Below, in pieces: positions 50,501 to 58,707 of a stretch of DNA of 64,000 bases. Position 1 is the first letter of the stretch, and the number at the start of each line of letters is the position of its first letter. Origin of the DNA: Nautilus pompilius. Lineage: Eukaryota > Mollusca > Cephalopoda > Nautilida > Nautilidae. The notes under the pieces are model-generated. The model ran no database searches and was not told the origin of the DNA. It saw nothing but the letters and a program-made list of their open reading frames with translations. The translations under genes were made by a program, and so were the position numbers. The DNA lies in assembly GCA_018389105.1 (NCBI GenBank), contig JACATO010001085.1, positions 434,001 to 498,000 on the forward strand, read 5' to 3'.

Positions 50501-53500
50501 GTAATAAAAAAACACGTGGAGTTTTGAGGAAATTCATATTTATTTTGTTTGTTGTCGCATGAAAACAGAATCACCCATAAGTGTATTTTAAATGAGCTAA
50601 AACCTCTCCAGAAAGTAAACAACTTACTTTGCTTTATATAAATCCAGTTTTAACCGGTCAACCTCTTTTGAATATTCTTTGCTTGACTGAAATGATTAAA
50701 ACAGTATAACATTGTATATTTAGTTAGTTCTGATAAATTAAAACCAACCATATACATGTATATGTTACACCCAATCCATTCTGAGAAACTGCCCATTTCA
50801 TAAATTAAGCAAAACTGAAAGTAAGCCTTTGCATATTTCATTAAATGGGCAGTGTGCTATGCTTGAAAGTTGAAATTTCATGTGGTTTACACTAAGATGA
50901 ATTGATAATTAGTTAACACTTGACAGTTTATGACAACTTAGCGGATTCTGTATAAACCAACACATTTACTGTCTGATTCACACTAATTACTGTATCACCA
51001 GTAGTATGGAAGGGATTATATCCTTTTATCAGTCCCTGTGGAATTCTGCTTGTGAACAGCATGTTATTGATTTCCTCAAATGAGGCAAAACCAGCAAAAA
51101 GTCTTCCAAGGAAAGATTACCTCATTATAAAAGTTTATTCATTGAATTCCCTTGGTGTTGATGATAAAGTAGCTAAGAACAATGACAAGTATATGGTAAG
51201 CAAAAACAGGTGTGCTGAATATCATTTGGATTTTGCACACAGAGACTGGTCACAGTAGAGAAATGATGATCCAAGATCAGTATGCCAACATTCTATGGTC
51301 CGTTGTCTGGGAGTAAACATTATGTGCATGCACCTAGATACACACAAGAAACAGCATCTGCAGTAGTCATCAGGACACAAAATTGTGAAAGACTTCAATG
51401 AACATGGCCTGGTGGATATGCAGCACTGAAAGATGGCAGTTACCAGTTTATCCTAAATACATGGAAATACCCGATAAAGTTCCACATGATTCATCTACTT
51501 CAATCCAAGATGGAAACAAAGATGGCTCATGTCTTTCTGGACTTTGATGCACCATGTATTCTACAGTCAGACAATGGACGCAAGTTTACAGCCCAGGTTA
51601 TTGAAGAAATGGCTATTCTCTGCTCAGAGTTGGTTCATATGAATGAATGACCACATCAATGAAACAAGAGAATGGTGACAAAACTCAAGTGTATGGCTTG
51701 AATGAGTTACAACAATAGTGCTAGGTAGAAGTATAGTTTTTGCTTTTTTCAGAGGTCCAGGAACACATCACACCATATGACCATCAAGATGGAGCCATAC
51801 AAAGCTTGAACTTGTAACTAACCTTGCTGTAGCTGACTTCCACATTACCAGCTGAATTCCTTATCAGTCTTAGCACAGGTGTTATGAAGCAGGAGCTAGA
51901 GAACATGCTTAGGAAGGTTCATCCTACCCCACTCAGTGTCACTGTCTACTGTTGACTCCAGTTAAGCTATAATATCCACCTCAAACCCTCCATCAACAAA
52001 CACTAAATGTAGGTGAGAAAGGAAGCCCAATAAGGAATTATTAGCCAGGCCAACAATAGTTTGTAGCACCAAATCTCCTAGACCTCTAGGAACAGGTGAA
52101 AATGTTTTTGTGCCAGTTTCTCACAGTGGATCACCTTTTCTGCAGTCAAACTATAGAAACTGGCACAGCAACATTGTCACCTGTTAACAGTCTGCTATGT
52201 GATTGGCACAAGGAGAGAAGTCATCAAGGAAAAGGTGGCTCTGAATCAATTGGAATTCATGCAGTTTAGCAGTCTGAAAGTTGAAGATGTTCCACCAGCT
52301 AAGCATCCTGGAGATAGCACATACATGCCTAGTGTATGGTAGGGTAAACAGGGTTTCACAAGGTGATCCTGTAGGAGTACCTGCCTTGCTAAGCAGTGCT
52401 CCTGTCTGAAGGCTGGTTTAAGATGCAGCATTGCATGTCATGGTCGCATGTTCAAATGTAGACAATAATTAATTGGCAAACTACATGTAGTGTGTAATGA
52501 ACTGACACAGGTAATGATCAATTATATTGTCATGATTTACTATTGTGGACTATATTTGTTCTTCTTGTGGTCTTGTTGCTGTATAATATACAATTTCAAA
52601 GAATAGCTCTCTCTTTATGGTTCATCTCTCTCCTATTTCATTTTATATTTTAAATGTGTTAAAGCTAGTTCATTTTATATTGTGTAACTTTAAATGTATT
52701 AAAGATAGCATTAGGCCATAAATTATTTATTCTATCTGATTTTAGATTTAAGATAAGATACAAATGGTATTTATAAGTTCTATATTTCATGAAATGTGAA
52801 GATGCCTTGTCCAAGTCATGAAATAAGTTTTAGTAAGATGTATGCACACAGCACCTCAAGTAGCACGTGAATGTCAGTAAAAATGTCCTGCAGTGCAACT
52901 ACCATTTCATGAAATGGGGAATATTGGTGTTGCCCATTTTATAAATTATGTAAGTTAATTACCCATTTCATGAACTGTGCAGGTTGCTTGCCTATTTCAT
53001 GAAATGGGCAATTTTGTAGATTGGGTGTAACATATACACACACACTGCGCACATCTGAGCACTGTCAGCAGCAGGATGCCCATAAACCTGGTCAAGGATG
53101 TGTGTTTTTTTAAATAAATACTCTGATGACCTCGTATAATAGAACAGTCCAAAGACCCATCAGTGGGAAAATTGATAATGATAAAGTCTTTAGTCAGTGC
53201 TAAAATAAAAACTAACCTCCATCTAACCCAACTGCCCCCCTCTAAAATCATTAATCTTTTATAATTTCTCTCTCTCTCTCTCTCTTTTTTTAATACAAAT
53301 TACCTGAACCAGTAAACTATACAGTAGATTTTTATGAAACAGTTTAGGGATGGACAAAAATCAATGTTTCTTTTTTTCCAATCAAACTAAATGTGTAGCA
53401 AGTAGCCGAAAAAATAGTATGACATACTTTTTCTTTTCCTGACCTTTAAATGCATTTACAATTCCATTTGTGTGATGTATTTATTTCACAGACACAGATT

Positions 53501-56500
53501 TGCAGTAGTCCAGCATCTGTAAACAGGTGTTGGTTCAACCATCTTAGACTACTGTCATTTGATAAAAGAAAAAAGAAAAAATGCAGCCTGCAATTTTATC
53601 AGTTTTTACTCAGACTGATCCTCATCACATTTAATGGTCACAATCTGCACTATGTTACTTTCTCTAATTTAAATAAAATTTGGAAAATAACTGGACAAGG
53701 AAATCACAGATGAAGCAAAAGTCCATCCACCTCCTGGCTTATCCCTAATCATCATCATCAGTAAGTTATTTCCTTTAGCACTCACTCACTCATGGAATCA
53801 CCCTTGGAATTAACTTTACGGTCAACAGGGATACTGCAAATGGTTAAGCAACTTTAACTTAAAAAAAAAAAAATTAAAGTCACTCCAGATGCTGTTTGTT
53901 CATTGTCCAATCATTCAACAAATAAACACTGAAAGATCTCACCGTTTCATGTTGTAGATTAGAAGAGCTGGTTGTAGACAGACTTCTCTCCAAGTCAGCC
54001 ACTCTTTGTCTTGATGCACGCAATCGTCCACCAAGTTCATCAATTTCTTCTGTAAACATCAACAACAAAAAAAAAAAACAACCAACCTGAAATACTTAAC
54101 TTAAAAACAAACACGAGATCCAAACAGCAGTTCAGAGTGCTAAATTATAAATTGTATCAGCAACCAAAACAAACTCAAGCACTTAAAAAAAAAAAATAAT
54201 AATTTATCAACTGTTGAAACTATTGGTTGCAGCAAATCAATTTAAGAAAATCTCCATGAAATAGCAATTTGTACTAATAAAATTTGAACAGAAAAATAAA
54301 AGAACTTTAAGTGCATTGTCTGCTCACAATATAAAGTACAAATAACAAGTTTGGTTAACATCATTGAAACAAGCAAATAGAAAGCAATTTTTTTTCAAAT
54401 GACTGACTGAATCTTCATCAACTTATCCCATTTTTGTTTTTTTGTTAAAGTGACAGTTCAAATTCATTGGACTTTAATGCATTTTCTTTCTTCCATTTTG
54501 TCAAGATTTTTCATTCATAGTGTTTTTTAATGTGCAGACTATCAAACTAATCTCTTAATCTCTGAACTTTCACATTTTCAATTTACTATAAAATCATTTC
54601 AAAATGGCATAATTATCATTTTTTAATCCTAGGAGTGAGAACATCTATCATAAAGCTATTCCAACATTCATGTCAGCTTCTCTGTACATCAATGTCTACA
54701 ATGATGAGTGTAGTACTGCCATGGTTATTTGCCAGATTGTTAGGCACCCCGCACCATGAGAGGCCAAACACTTCTGACTTCAACAAGGAAATACTACTAA
54801 AATTCTTCATTTTTAGAGAGAGGGGAAACTGGATGTGCCCAGAAAAAATCCACAACTGGATGGTGAAGAACAACAAAAAGAAATAATGCCAGGAATTACC
54901 TATGTATGACAGGATCCGTAAGTGTTTGACACTGTTTAACAGCATCCATACCAATAAGACCAGATCATATCAAGCAACAACACAAGTAGCAGAGCCAGTC
55001 CAACACTTACCTAACCTTTGATCAGACAGCTTCTGAATCTGGTTGATCTGTGACTGCAATTCTGTTTTTTCAGCTACTAGGATGCCAATAGTTTGAATGT
55101 GAACCTAGAATTTTGTAAAATTCAAACAAAGAAACACAGCAGTGCCAATTATTCTCACATTGGCAGTACTCAAATAATAACAGAAATAAACCTATATTAT
55201 TTTGTAACTGGTTGGTTAATTTGACTCTTATCACTAACATCATTCTTTAATCTAAGCAAGATGCTAGCATCTATTCTAAGCAGTAAGTTAAAGGCTTGCA
55301 TGTTGTTGTTTATATTATAATCAGCTTCTTATAAGAGCTGCTGTTAAATGAGAGCAAATTTCCTTTTCTGAAAAAGTCTCTTTAGATTAACCTAAATGTA
55401 GTTGGGTGATTTTACAGATGCCACTGCTCTGCAATCCACAATCGTGGAGCCTCAGAAGAATTCTGCGAAATTGTGACAACAATAACATTGCTGCAAACCA
55501 TTTTGCAAATAAAATCTTAATTGAATTTAAAATATCAAAACTGTAGAAAAAATCCTTCAAATGAATCAAATTTTTTTTACTAATTACTAAGTATGAAATT
55601 ACTAAGAAAAATTTAACATTCCACAGAACCATTTATAAAACATTAAAGTAAAACAGAGGTGCTTACAAAAGTCATTTTAAAATCTGATGTAGGTGATGTT
55701 TGTACAGCTGAATGATGATTGCAAAATTGTTCAAATAACAGTTACTTCTAAAGATGTCGTCTTAAAGTCAGAATTTAAAAACCAAAAAAATGTTAATTTT
55801 TAATTAAATTGTTTTGTTACATTTTAAACCAAAATGTTATAGCTATACAGTACTTGTCAAAATTATTTGACCGCTTTTCGGAAACAAACAATTAAAATTT
55901 TTAAGTTCAATAACCCATGTTTACTTTAACAAACTAGTTAGAGATACTGGTACTGCACAGGAAAAAATGGCTTTAGGCCAACATGCAGTAGTTTAAAACC
56001 TTTCCCAAGATTCTTAAGTACCTACATCCAAAATTTGGGGTTTCTAGGTGTCATAGTTCGGCCATGAAAGAGTAACAAACAAACAAACACTTGAAAATAT
56101 GTATTAGATTAAGACTAATAAAAGCAATAGCGCACATATCAGTAGCTTAAAATTTGAGACCATAAAATTGAAATAAATAAACAAGTGCCCATGAATACCT
56201 GCCTGCAAGAATGCTGCCAGACAATCTCACAAATCATCTAAGCAGTTAAGATTCCCTAGTCAACAGAAGACGACCCAGAAAAAAATGTACAAGACAAGCT
56301 GCTGTCTAGAAATCTCTTAAAACAATGTCAAGTGGCAACAAAGCTAAGATGAGCCAAGAAATGCAGAGAGACTACCAAGCAATGGAAAGCAGTCCTCTTT
56401 ATTGACAAATCCAAGTTTGACCTGTTTGGCAACAAGTGGCAGATCAATGTGCAAAAAAGGGCAGAAGAAAAACTAAATGGTTTCTTGCTTATTATGCTGT

Positions 56501-58707
56501 TTCCAATGACAGAATGATTGGAGGGGTCTATACATACCAAGAGGACAATGGACCAAAACAAAATTTTTGATAAAATCCTGTTAACTCTATCCAAGCTAAA
56601 TTAAAATATACTGAAAACACATGATTAAATTTCTATTGTTTGCTGATGTCATGATACTCTTCAGCATGTAGTGAAATTTCATGGTCAGATGAAGCCAATC
56701 AGGGGAACAGAAATTAAGTCTTTCTTTGTGCCATATATATAGTCTTCAGCTTTCAAAAAAAAAAAAACAAACAAACAATCATGCACAACCCACTAATGTG
56801 AATCAGTGTTGATAGGGTTAAACTATTCTCTGTTGATATATTTTTTAAAGGTAACTACTACTAACAGTTTCACCAGAAAGCCTCTATTTAGTAAAAGACA
56901 AAATGACACAAGCATCTTTTTTTTTCATAATTCTCAGAAAAATTATTGGCGTTTGCAATCTGAAAGAAGAAAAATTATTCATATCTTTAAAACATGCAAT
57001 ATTAATCACAAACTCCTTTACACACCTGTAGTTGTTCCTTCAAAGAACCCACATCTTTTTTTTGTCTTTCTTCAAAGGAGCTTCTTTCAATATTTAGCTG
57101 CTGCTGCAAATGTTCAGCATGTTCTCTCTTTAAATAAATTTAAAAAAGAATGGATTGAGCAAACTGAATAATTCATACAACTGCAGAGAGAGAACATTTT
57201 AAAGAAATGACACCATAAACTGTCATTTCAATTAACCACTGAACCTGTAACAGATCCATTAATCTTAAACACAACCGATGGGTGAATTAAAACAAATGGT
57301 ATTACTTTATATCCTCCTCCTGTCAGTATCACTGTCTACAACTGTAGACATTTGTTTAGGCTGCAGAGCACCATAGTTACCTGTAACAACTAATGCCATT
57401 TCTGGCTCATGAAGCCTAGCATGCCTATCTTCAATAGAAAATGGAAAGTCCCTACTAAAATTTCTGTTTAACTGAGGGACTGATGGACTACAGAAGAGCA
57501 AATGTAAGGTTTGCCAAACCAAATTTCTCCCCCCCAATGGGAATTTAAATTGCAACCTCTATAGCAGGCTGGTACACTACACACTTGGCTTAAGTTATAT
57601 AAAATATTCCATTTTAATTGTTTATATAAAAGACTGACCAATTAATATTCTACTTAAGCAGAGGAAAGCTACTTACCACTTGTTGGACTTGATTATTCAA
57701 CTGTTCATTGGCTTGAGTATGCTTTTCTAATAAAGATGCTAATTCTCTGTTTCTCTGCTGTAAAAATAATTGTTATACACAATTATTTAATTAAAAAGTT
57801 ACGGTAAATATCTAAAGATTTGGTCAATCTTTAAACATTCAGCTTACCTCAAGTTCTGTTATACTTGAATTTTCAATCACAGGCTCGCCATTAATGAAAG
57901 TTGCTGACTGAAAAATAAAATCAATGAACAGAACAAAAGTTAAATCTGGATCTGGACACTGATTGTTGTGGAAGTGATTTCTGAAGCTGTGGGAAAGCCA
58001 AAATATCTATGTTTATATTACCTTACCAGCAATTTTATTTTACACTTTACTGCTAGTATTTCCCCCTCTCCTTTTTAACTAACTACTATGTAGCTAGCTA
58101 AAATTTGATCTCATGGTTAAAAGTAACAACATTTTCAGGATGAAGTTACTGATTTCTTACCATTTTTTTCCTTTTTCAGTAGAGTCTGCTTAAAAATTTT
58201 CTTTTCAGCTAAGGTTTAATAATGTGTGAAGATTATTTATGTAAATCCCTAGTTAATATAAGTCTCCAGTGTCTGCTTGATCTTAAAGACAACATTTGTG
58301 GTAATACTTAGCAAGAAGTGGTTAGAACGAGGCTGGTCAAGATAGAGGGCAGCAAAAATACAAGTGACCAGTGGGTTATAGTGAGTAGATACGGTCCGCC
58401 AGTGTTTTAAAGAATTCAACAGGTTTCCTCCAAAGGAAATGGATGGTGGTGGGAGAAAAACAAGGATGTAAAGCTTAGAAGCCAAAATTCTATTGAGAAA
58501 TTTAAGGATCCAGATCTAATGAAAGAGGTTAAATGTTCAGTTCAACAAATAGCATTTTTGTGATAAGATATTTGGTACGTAGACAAGCAAGTGGGAAAAT
58601 TGGGTATAGACTACTATACTGGAGTCTACAATTTCTCACTCACCTCTTGAAGAAGATCGTTCATATGCCTTGACAACTGGTGAAGACTTTCTGTGGATGA
58701 TGTTGGT
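30446..58707 (-). CDS. GOLGA2: GOLGA2/GM130 golgin (23 exons; 5' end not in recognised exons)
   Basis: The 23 exons listed separately join into about 870 codons that align along the length of vertebrate GM130. Landmarks in order: 'STESLHQLSRHMNDL', 'VHIQTIGILVAEKTELQ', 'SRALAQNKDLKIQLAELQNG', 'GETDTIGEYISLY', 'TAKQILDLLSEI'. GM130 is a peripheral cis-Golgi tether: a long coiled coil whose C-terminus binds GRASP65 and whose N-terminus binds p115. The basic p115-binding N-terminus (about 130 residues) was not found. Coding sequence is Gln/Glu/Lys/Leu-rich, as for coiled coils. One intron is GC-AG. Two exons (41725-41837 and 30446-30722) each lack one base against the homologous frame; because every other exon is clean I favour sequence or assembly error over true inactivation. 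Confidence 0.93.
31254..31452 (-). CDS. GOLGA2: GOLGA2 exon
   Basis: Encodes 'SKLNQLQGLVMQMLGEKSML' to '..VSSKLNN', aligned with 'VKLLELQELVLRLVGD'. Acceptor CAACAG|AGTAAG is chosen because it gives an ungapped alignment, though its pyrimidine tract is weak and an AG 18 bases upstream is an alternative. Donor AATG|GTGAGT, 199 nt, phase 0 to 1. Confidence 0.82.
31683..31713. repeat. (GT)n microsatellite
   Basis: About 15 GT units in a GOLGA2 intron. Confidence 0.9.
32465..32516. repeat. (TG)n/(TA)n compound microsatellite
   Basis: A short TG run followed by about 20 TA units with one interruption; self-complementary. In a GOLGA2 intron. Confidence 0.9.
32708..32814 (-). CDS. GOLGA2: GOLGA2 exon
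   Basis: Encodes 'EYISLYHHQRALLQQREFQK' to '..AQLAKDREELQ', matching 'EYIALYQSQRAVLKERHREK'. Acceptor TTTTTTAG|GTGAA, donor CTACAG|GTAATT, 107 nt, phase 1 to 0. Confidence 0.93.
33526..33628 (-). CDS. GOLGA2: GOLGA2 exon ending at a GC donor
   Basis: Encodes 'DKYTKAMREKADLSDKADQL' to '..LQGETDTIG', matching vertebrate 'QLSGETDTIGEYI'. Acceptor CATTCAG. The only phase-consistent donor is ATAG|GCAAGT, a GC donor with an otherwise perfect consensus. 103 nt, phase 0 to 1. Confidence 0.92.
33955..34440. mobile_element. piggyBac-type MITE with TTAA target duplication
   Basis: The element starts CCCTTTCACCACC and ends with its inverse GTGGTGAAAGGG, and TTAA sits directly outside both ends (33951-33954 and 34441-34444). 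TTAA duplication with CCYTT-type ends is specific to piggyBac transposons. Its 486 bp hold no transposase, so it must have been moved in trans. It lies in the GOLGA2 intron between 33526-33628 and 38142-38224. Confidence 0.82.
34618..36120 (-). mobile_element. Tc1-type transposon, full-length but inactive copy (copy 2)
   Basis: Both ends carry the motif 'ATCTCAnAAAATTAGAATAT', each with an inner repeat 'TCTCAAAATATTAGAATATT' about 150-170 bases further in, an IR/DR arrangement. The minus-strand transposase runs from ATG 35836 through 'VSFSDESKF', then (shifted frame) 'LAPAHSAKT' and 'DWPANSPDLNPIEKLWDIV' at about 34980-35065, so all three catalytic blocks exist. Two single-base indels break it, one in 'GGGAAAAGTG' near 35690 and one in the T-run near 35150. 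It lies in sense orientation in a GOLGA2 intron. Confidence 0.9.
36390..37780 (+). pseudogene. intronless relic of an uncharacterised invertebrate repeat-protein family
   Basis: Across shifting plus-strand frames the sequence reads 'KIGDKDKSWTPHVC', 'VPFAILVVWKKQMDYSSNYY', 'DVNGLMHELGYEHNP', 'IPLAHSVGMKET', 'WPLTEEFNLGRSNVKHSPLV' and 'LHVKLSLMKIFAKALDRGGG'. I recognise these blocks from a large family of uncharacterised proteins scattered through arthropod, cnidarian and mollusc genomes, usually multi-copy and probably mobile-element derived. I know of no established function. Several stops and frameshifts show this copy is dead. It has no introns, although it lies inside a GOLGA2 intron. Confidence 0.6.
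38142..38224 (-). CDS. GOLGA2: GOLGA2 exon
   Basis: Encodes 'AATTSTEREIVTKTEFEKLQ' and 'TTMDLVQ'. Acceptor TTTTTTAAG, donor GTGCAG|GTTAGG, 83 nt, phase 1 to 0. Confidence 0.85.
38241..38278. repeat. (AT)n microsatellite
   Basis: About 16 AT units, then GTGTGT, just upstream (in gene sense) of a GOLGA2 exon acceptor. Confidence 0.88.
38855..38993 (-). CDS. GOLGA2: GOLGA2 exon
   Basis: Encodes 'LDSLSATIQQLEAERNQLME' to '..KIADLQEEVVRK', aligned with 'EEEQARLRGQLKEQRVRCRRL'-type sequence. Acceptor CTGACAG, donor AAAA|GTAGGT, 139 nt, phase 0 to 1. The donor is chosen because it alone fits the phase of the next exon. Confidence 0.87.
39528..39641 (-). CDS. GOLGA2: GOLGA2 exon
   Basis: Encodes 'DMVDTLTAQNSELRTMLIKS' followed by an acidic stretch ending 'SSSDDNKDQV', parallel to the acidic linker in vertebrate GM130. 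Acceptor TATTTAG; donor CAGGTG|GTGAGT preferred, with CAG|GTGGTG three bases upstream possible. Confidence 0.88.
39734..39892 (-). CDS. GOLGA2: GOLGA2 exon
   Basis: Encodes 'LAMREAQLNEVQKTTLQAQR' to '..LVETLQQELRATQ', aligned with vertebrate 'LVDQLQQQEAQ..RQELQETQ'. Acceptor TGTTTAG, donor ACACAG|GTAAGG, 159 nt. Confidence 0.92.
40035..41295 (+). pseudogene. piggyBac-like transposon relic, copy A
   Basis: Shares long stretches with copy B (41908-44225): the left region 'GATCACTTCCAT', the middle 'CCAAGGGTACT' and 'CATGGTTTGTGTTCAACACA', and the tail 'GGAAATTGTCTGAATGTTTG'. The plus strand reads 'QKPTNMKCDSQVHL', resembling the cysteine-rich C-terminus of piggyBac transposases. The frame is broken. 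The block containing the first catalytic Asp, present in copy B, is missing here. Confidence 0.55.
41413..41567. repeat. short palindromic MITE
   Basis: Arms of about 38 bases: 'AAATTTTATGGGAATATTTCC' type sequence on the left and its inverse 'GGAAATATTTCCATGAAATTT' on the right, both including 'TTAATAAAATAACACTTG' and its inverse. The 155 bp lie between piggyBac copy A and the GOLGA2 exon at 41725. Confidence 0.7.
41725..41837 (-). CDS. GOLGA2: GOLGA2 exon with one-base frame break
   Basis: Begins 'SNDNMEI' (vertebrate 'TNENMEI') and, one frame over, continues 'KLQTEDHRTKELATRLAQQE' to 'DELKDVREA'. The exon is 113 nt, yet both flanking introns are phase 0, so 114 nt are expected. The missing base lies within 'GAGATATTACC' (complement at about 41810-41822), where one T would restore the frame. 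Acceptor TTTTACAG, donor GAAGCA|GTAAGT. Two piggyBac-like relics bracket this exon. Confidence 0.85.
41908..44225 (+). pseudogene. piggyBac-like transposon relic, copy B, with a nested insertion
   Basis: The plus strand at about 43175-43320 reads 'FQTKYQPHKISIDETMIAFR' and 'MKRYLPSKPIKWDLKM', matching the piggyBac block 'SIDESMIPFKGR..KQYIPKKPHKWG' that holds the first catalytic Asp. Downstream sequence matches copy A. A pogo/Tigger derivative (42248-42907) is inserted in its left part. Stops and frameshifts make it inactive. It lies in the GOLGA2 intron upstream (in gene sense) of the frame-broken exon at 41725-41837. Confidence 0.7.
42248..42907 (+). mobile_element. pogo/Tigger-type internal-deletion derivative
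   Basis: Inverted ends CAGTAAACT and AGTTTACTG are flanked by TA on both sides (42246-42247 and 42908-42909). Inside, 'APKFDKASTGEKWRSTPNIA' and 'NKIEIVKKLEKGVSRNVLMC' match the N-terminal DNA-binding region of Tigger transposases. About 15 codons later, in another frame, comes 'WFVDRSPDATVELPPPEQQQ' and a stop, which looks like the acidic C-terminal tail. The catalytic core has been deleted. Nested within piggyBac copy B, so it is younger. Confidence 0.72.
45126..45318 (-). CDS. GOLGA2: GOLGA2 exon (most conserved block)
   Basis: The longest internal exon but one. Encodes 'FLEEKESKIMELELTI..' then 'DKTALSRALAQNKDLKIQLA' and 'ELQNGFVKM', matching vertebrate 'SRALSQNRELKEQLAELQSG'. This is the block that identifies the gene. 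Acceptor TTTGTAG, donor AAAATG|GTAAAG, 193 nt, phase 2 to 0. Confidence 0.96.
46230..46356 (-). CDS. GOLGA2: GOLGA2 exon
   Basis: Encodes 'TLDSQTSSDKGDSLEQEKLK' to '..AQIRDNSQLS'. Acceptor TTTTGCAG, donor AGCAG|GTACAT, 127 nt, phase 1 to 2. Confidence 0.9.
46767..46854 (-). CDS. GOLGA2: GOLGA2 exon
   Basis: Encodes 'VTSLTEEKEKLLSKQQHLTG' and 'TVSELQQKL'. Acceptor TGGTTCAG, donor AATTAG|GTAAGC, 88 nt, phase 0 to 1. Confidence 0.9.
47395..47502 (-). CDS. GOLGA2: GOLGA2 exon
   Basis: Encodes 'YSEAFQKVSGERDQLSEQYQ' to '..SQAQQLTKQ', aligned with 'QLQMERDKYAENLKGE'. Acceptor GTTCCAG, donor AAACAG|GTAGGT, 108 nt. Confidence 0.92.
48295..48387 (-). CDS. GOLGA2: GOLGA2 exon
   Basis: Encodes 'LSNQTDSTQESVQLVNSLQH' and 'EKEELMARIQQ'. 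Acceptor TTTTTTAG, donor CAACAG|GTAGGT, 93 nt. The intron to the preceding exon is only 94 bases. Confidence 0.9.
48482..48562 (-). CDS. GOLGA2: GOLGA2 exon
   Basis: Encodes 'VAECSGLEHTAGDLRKKYRM' and 'AEVYAQQ', matching vertebrate 'VTEKAGMQLNLEELQKKLEM'. Acceptor ATTATAG, donor CAACAG|GTATAG, 81 nt, phase 0 to 0. Confidence 0.9.
49847..49907 (-). CDS. GOLGA2: GOLGA2 exon
   Basis: Encodes 'KLQEDLKQQNSELHERLNAQ' after one split codon. Acceptor TTTCCAG, donor CTCAG|GTAAAA, 61 nt, phase 2 to 0. Confidence 0.9.
50628..50686 (-). CDS. GOLGA2: GOLGA2 exon
   Basis: Encodes 'SSKEYSKEVDRLKLDLYKA', aligned with 'NKELTKERDALRLELYKN'. Acceptor ATTTCAG, donor GCAAA|GTAAGT, 59 nt, phase 0 to 2. Confidence 0.9.
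50763..53032 (+). mobile_element. Ginger-type DNA transposon (relic) with TIRs and TATA duplication
   Basis: The element starts TGTTACACCCAAT and ends with the exact inverse ATTGGGTGTAACA; TATA flanks both ends (50759-50762 and 53033-53036), a 4-bp target duplication. Inside lies a decayed integrase gene. TGT ends, TIRs, a 4-bp duplication and a gypsy-like integrase without reverse transcriptase are the definition of Ginger elements. Palindromic subterminal units 'CCCATTTCATGAAATGGG' repeat near both ends. It lies in a GOLGA2 intron. Confidence 0.85.
51045..52455 (+). pseudogene. decayed KRBA2/SCAND3-like integrase of the Ginger element
   Basis: The plus strand reads in broken frames 'SSNEAKPAKSLPRKDYLIIK' and 'VKDFNEHGLVDMQH' (first integrase Asp region), then 'FLDFDAPCILQSDNGRKFTA' (the second catalytic Asp in 'SDNG'), 'QVIEEMAILCSELVH', 'HITPYDHQDGAIQS', and a cysteine-rich C-terminus 'LAKQCSCLKAGLRCSIACHG'. 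The order and spacing match integrase proteins annotated in animals as KRAB-A domain-containing 2-like. Many stops and shifts show it no longer makes a protein. Confidence 0.8.
53266..53286. repeat. (TC)n microsatellite
   Basis: About 10 TC units followed by a T run, in a GOLGA2 intron. Confidence 0.8.
53943..54049 (-). CDS. GOLGA2: GOLGA2 exon
   Basis: Encodes 'EIDELGGRLRASRQRVADLE' to '..NLQHET', aligned with 'DLASRLQYSRRRVGELERAL'. Acceptor TTTACAG|AAG, donor AAACG|GTGAGA, 107 nt, phase 1 to 0. Confidence 0.9.
55011..55104 (-). CDS. GOLGA2: GOLGA2 exon (conserved 'VHIQTIGILV' block)
   Basis: Encodes 'VHIQTIGILVAEKTELQSQI', nearly identical to vertebrate GM130. Acceptor TTCTAG|GTTCAC, donor GGTTAG|GTAAGT, 94 nt, phase 0 to 1. 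A donor five bases upstream (AAAG|GTTAGG) would break the phase of the next exon. Confidence 0.93.
55934..56108 (-). mobile_element. non-autonomous Helitron, short deletion derivative
   Basis: On the minus strand it starts 5'-TCTAATACATATTTTCAA after an A (56108) and ends in CTAG before a T (55937-55934). Both ends match the Helitron at 25551-26330, but the 175-bp copy lacks the helicase piece. Shared internal words include 'CAGTAGTTTAAAACC' and 'GTAACAAACAAACAAACAC' (plus-strand sense). Confidence 0.78.
56190..56570 (+). pseudogene. Tc1-like transposase fragment
   Basis: The plus strand reads 'WKAVLFIDKSKFDLFGNKWQ' and 'INVQKRAEEKL', matching the Tc1 block 'WxxVLFSDESKFELFGSK' with the catalytic Asp kept and Glu-to-Lys next to it. 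Upstream 'RRRPRK' resembles the GRPRK linker. No ends were found; adjacent to the short Helitron. Confidence 0.6.
57026..57127 (-). CDS. GOLGA2: GOLGA2 exon
   Basis: Encodes 'REHAEHLQQQLNIERSSFEE' to '..GSLKEQLQ', 34 codons of coiled coil. Acceptor TTTAAAG, donor CTACAG|GTGTGT. Confidence 0.88.
57535..57600 (-). repeat. possible tRNA-derived SINE head
   Basis: The minus strand reads 'GTGTAGTGTACCAGCCTGC' (A-box-like) and 'GGTTGCAATTTAAATTCCC' (degenerate B-box-like). The design resembles the units at 26650 and 29360 but is weaker. Confidence 0.35.
57677..57757 (-). CDS. GOLGA2: GOLGA2 exon
   Basis: Encodes 'QRNRELASLLEKHTQANEQL' and the following 'NNQVQQV'. Acceptor TTTTACAG (a second AG follows directly, so a one-residue NAGNAG choice is possible), donor GTG|GTAAGT, 81 nt. 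Confidence 0.88.
57848..57907 (-). CDS. GOLGA2: GOLGA2 exon
   Basis: Encodes 'SATFINGEPVIENSSITELE', aligned with vertebrate 'SATCVNGEGP'. Acceptor TTTTTCAG, donor GAG|GTAAGC, 60 nt, phase 0 to 0. Confidence 0.9.
58644..58707 (-). CDS. GOLGA2: GOLGA2 exon, most upstream one recognised
   Basis: Encodes 'PTSSTESLHQLSRHMNDLLQ', matching the vertebrate 'STESLRQLSQQLN' segment. Acceptor AAAAAG|ACC after a T-rich tract, donor CAAGAG|GTGAGT. It starts with one base of a split codon, so at least one more coding exon lies upstream. Confidence 0.85.
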
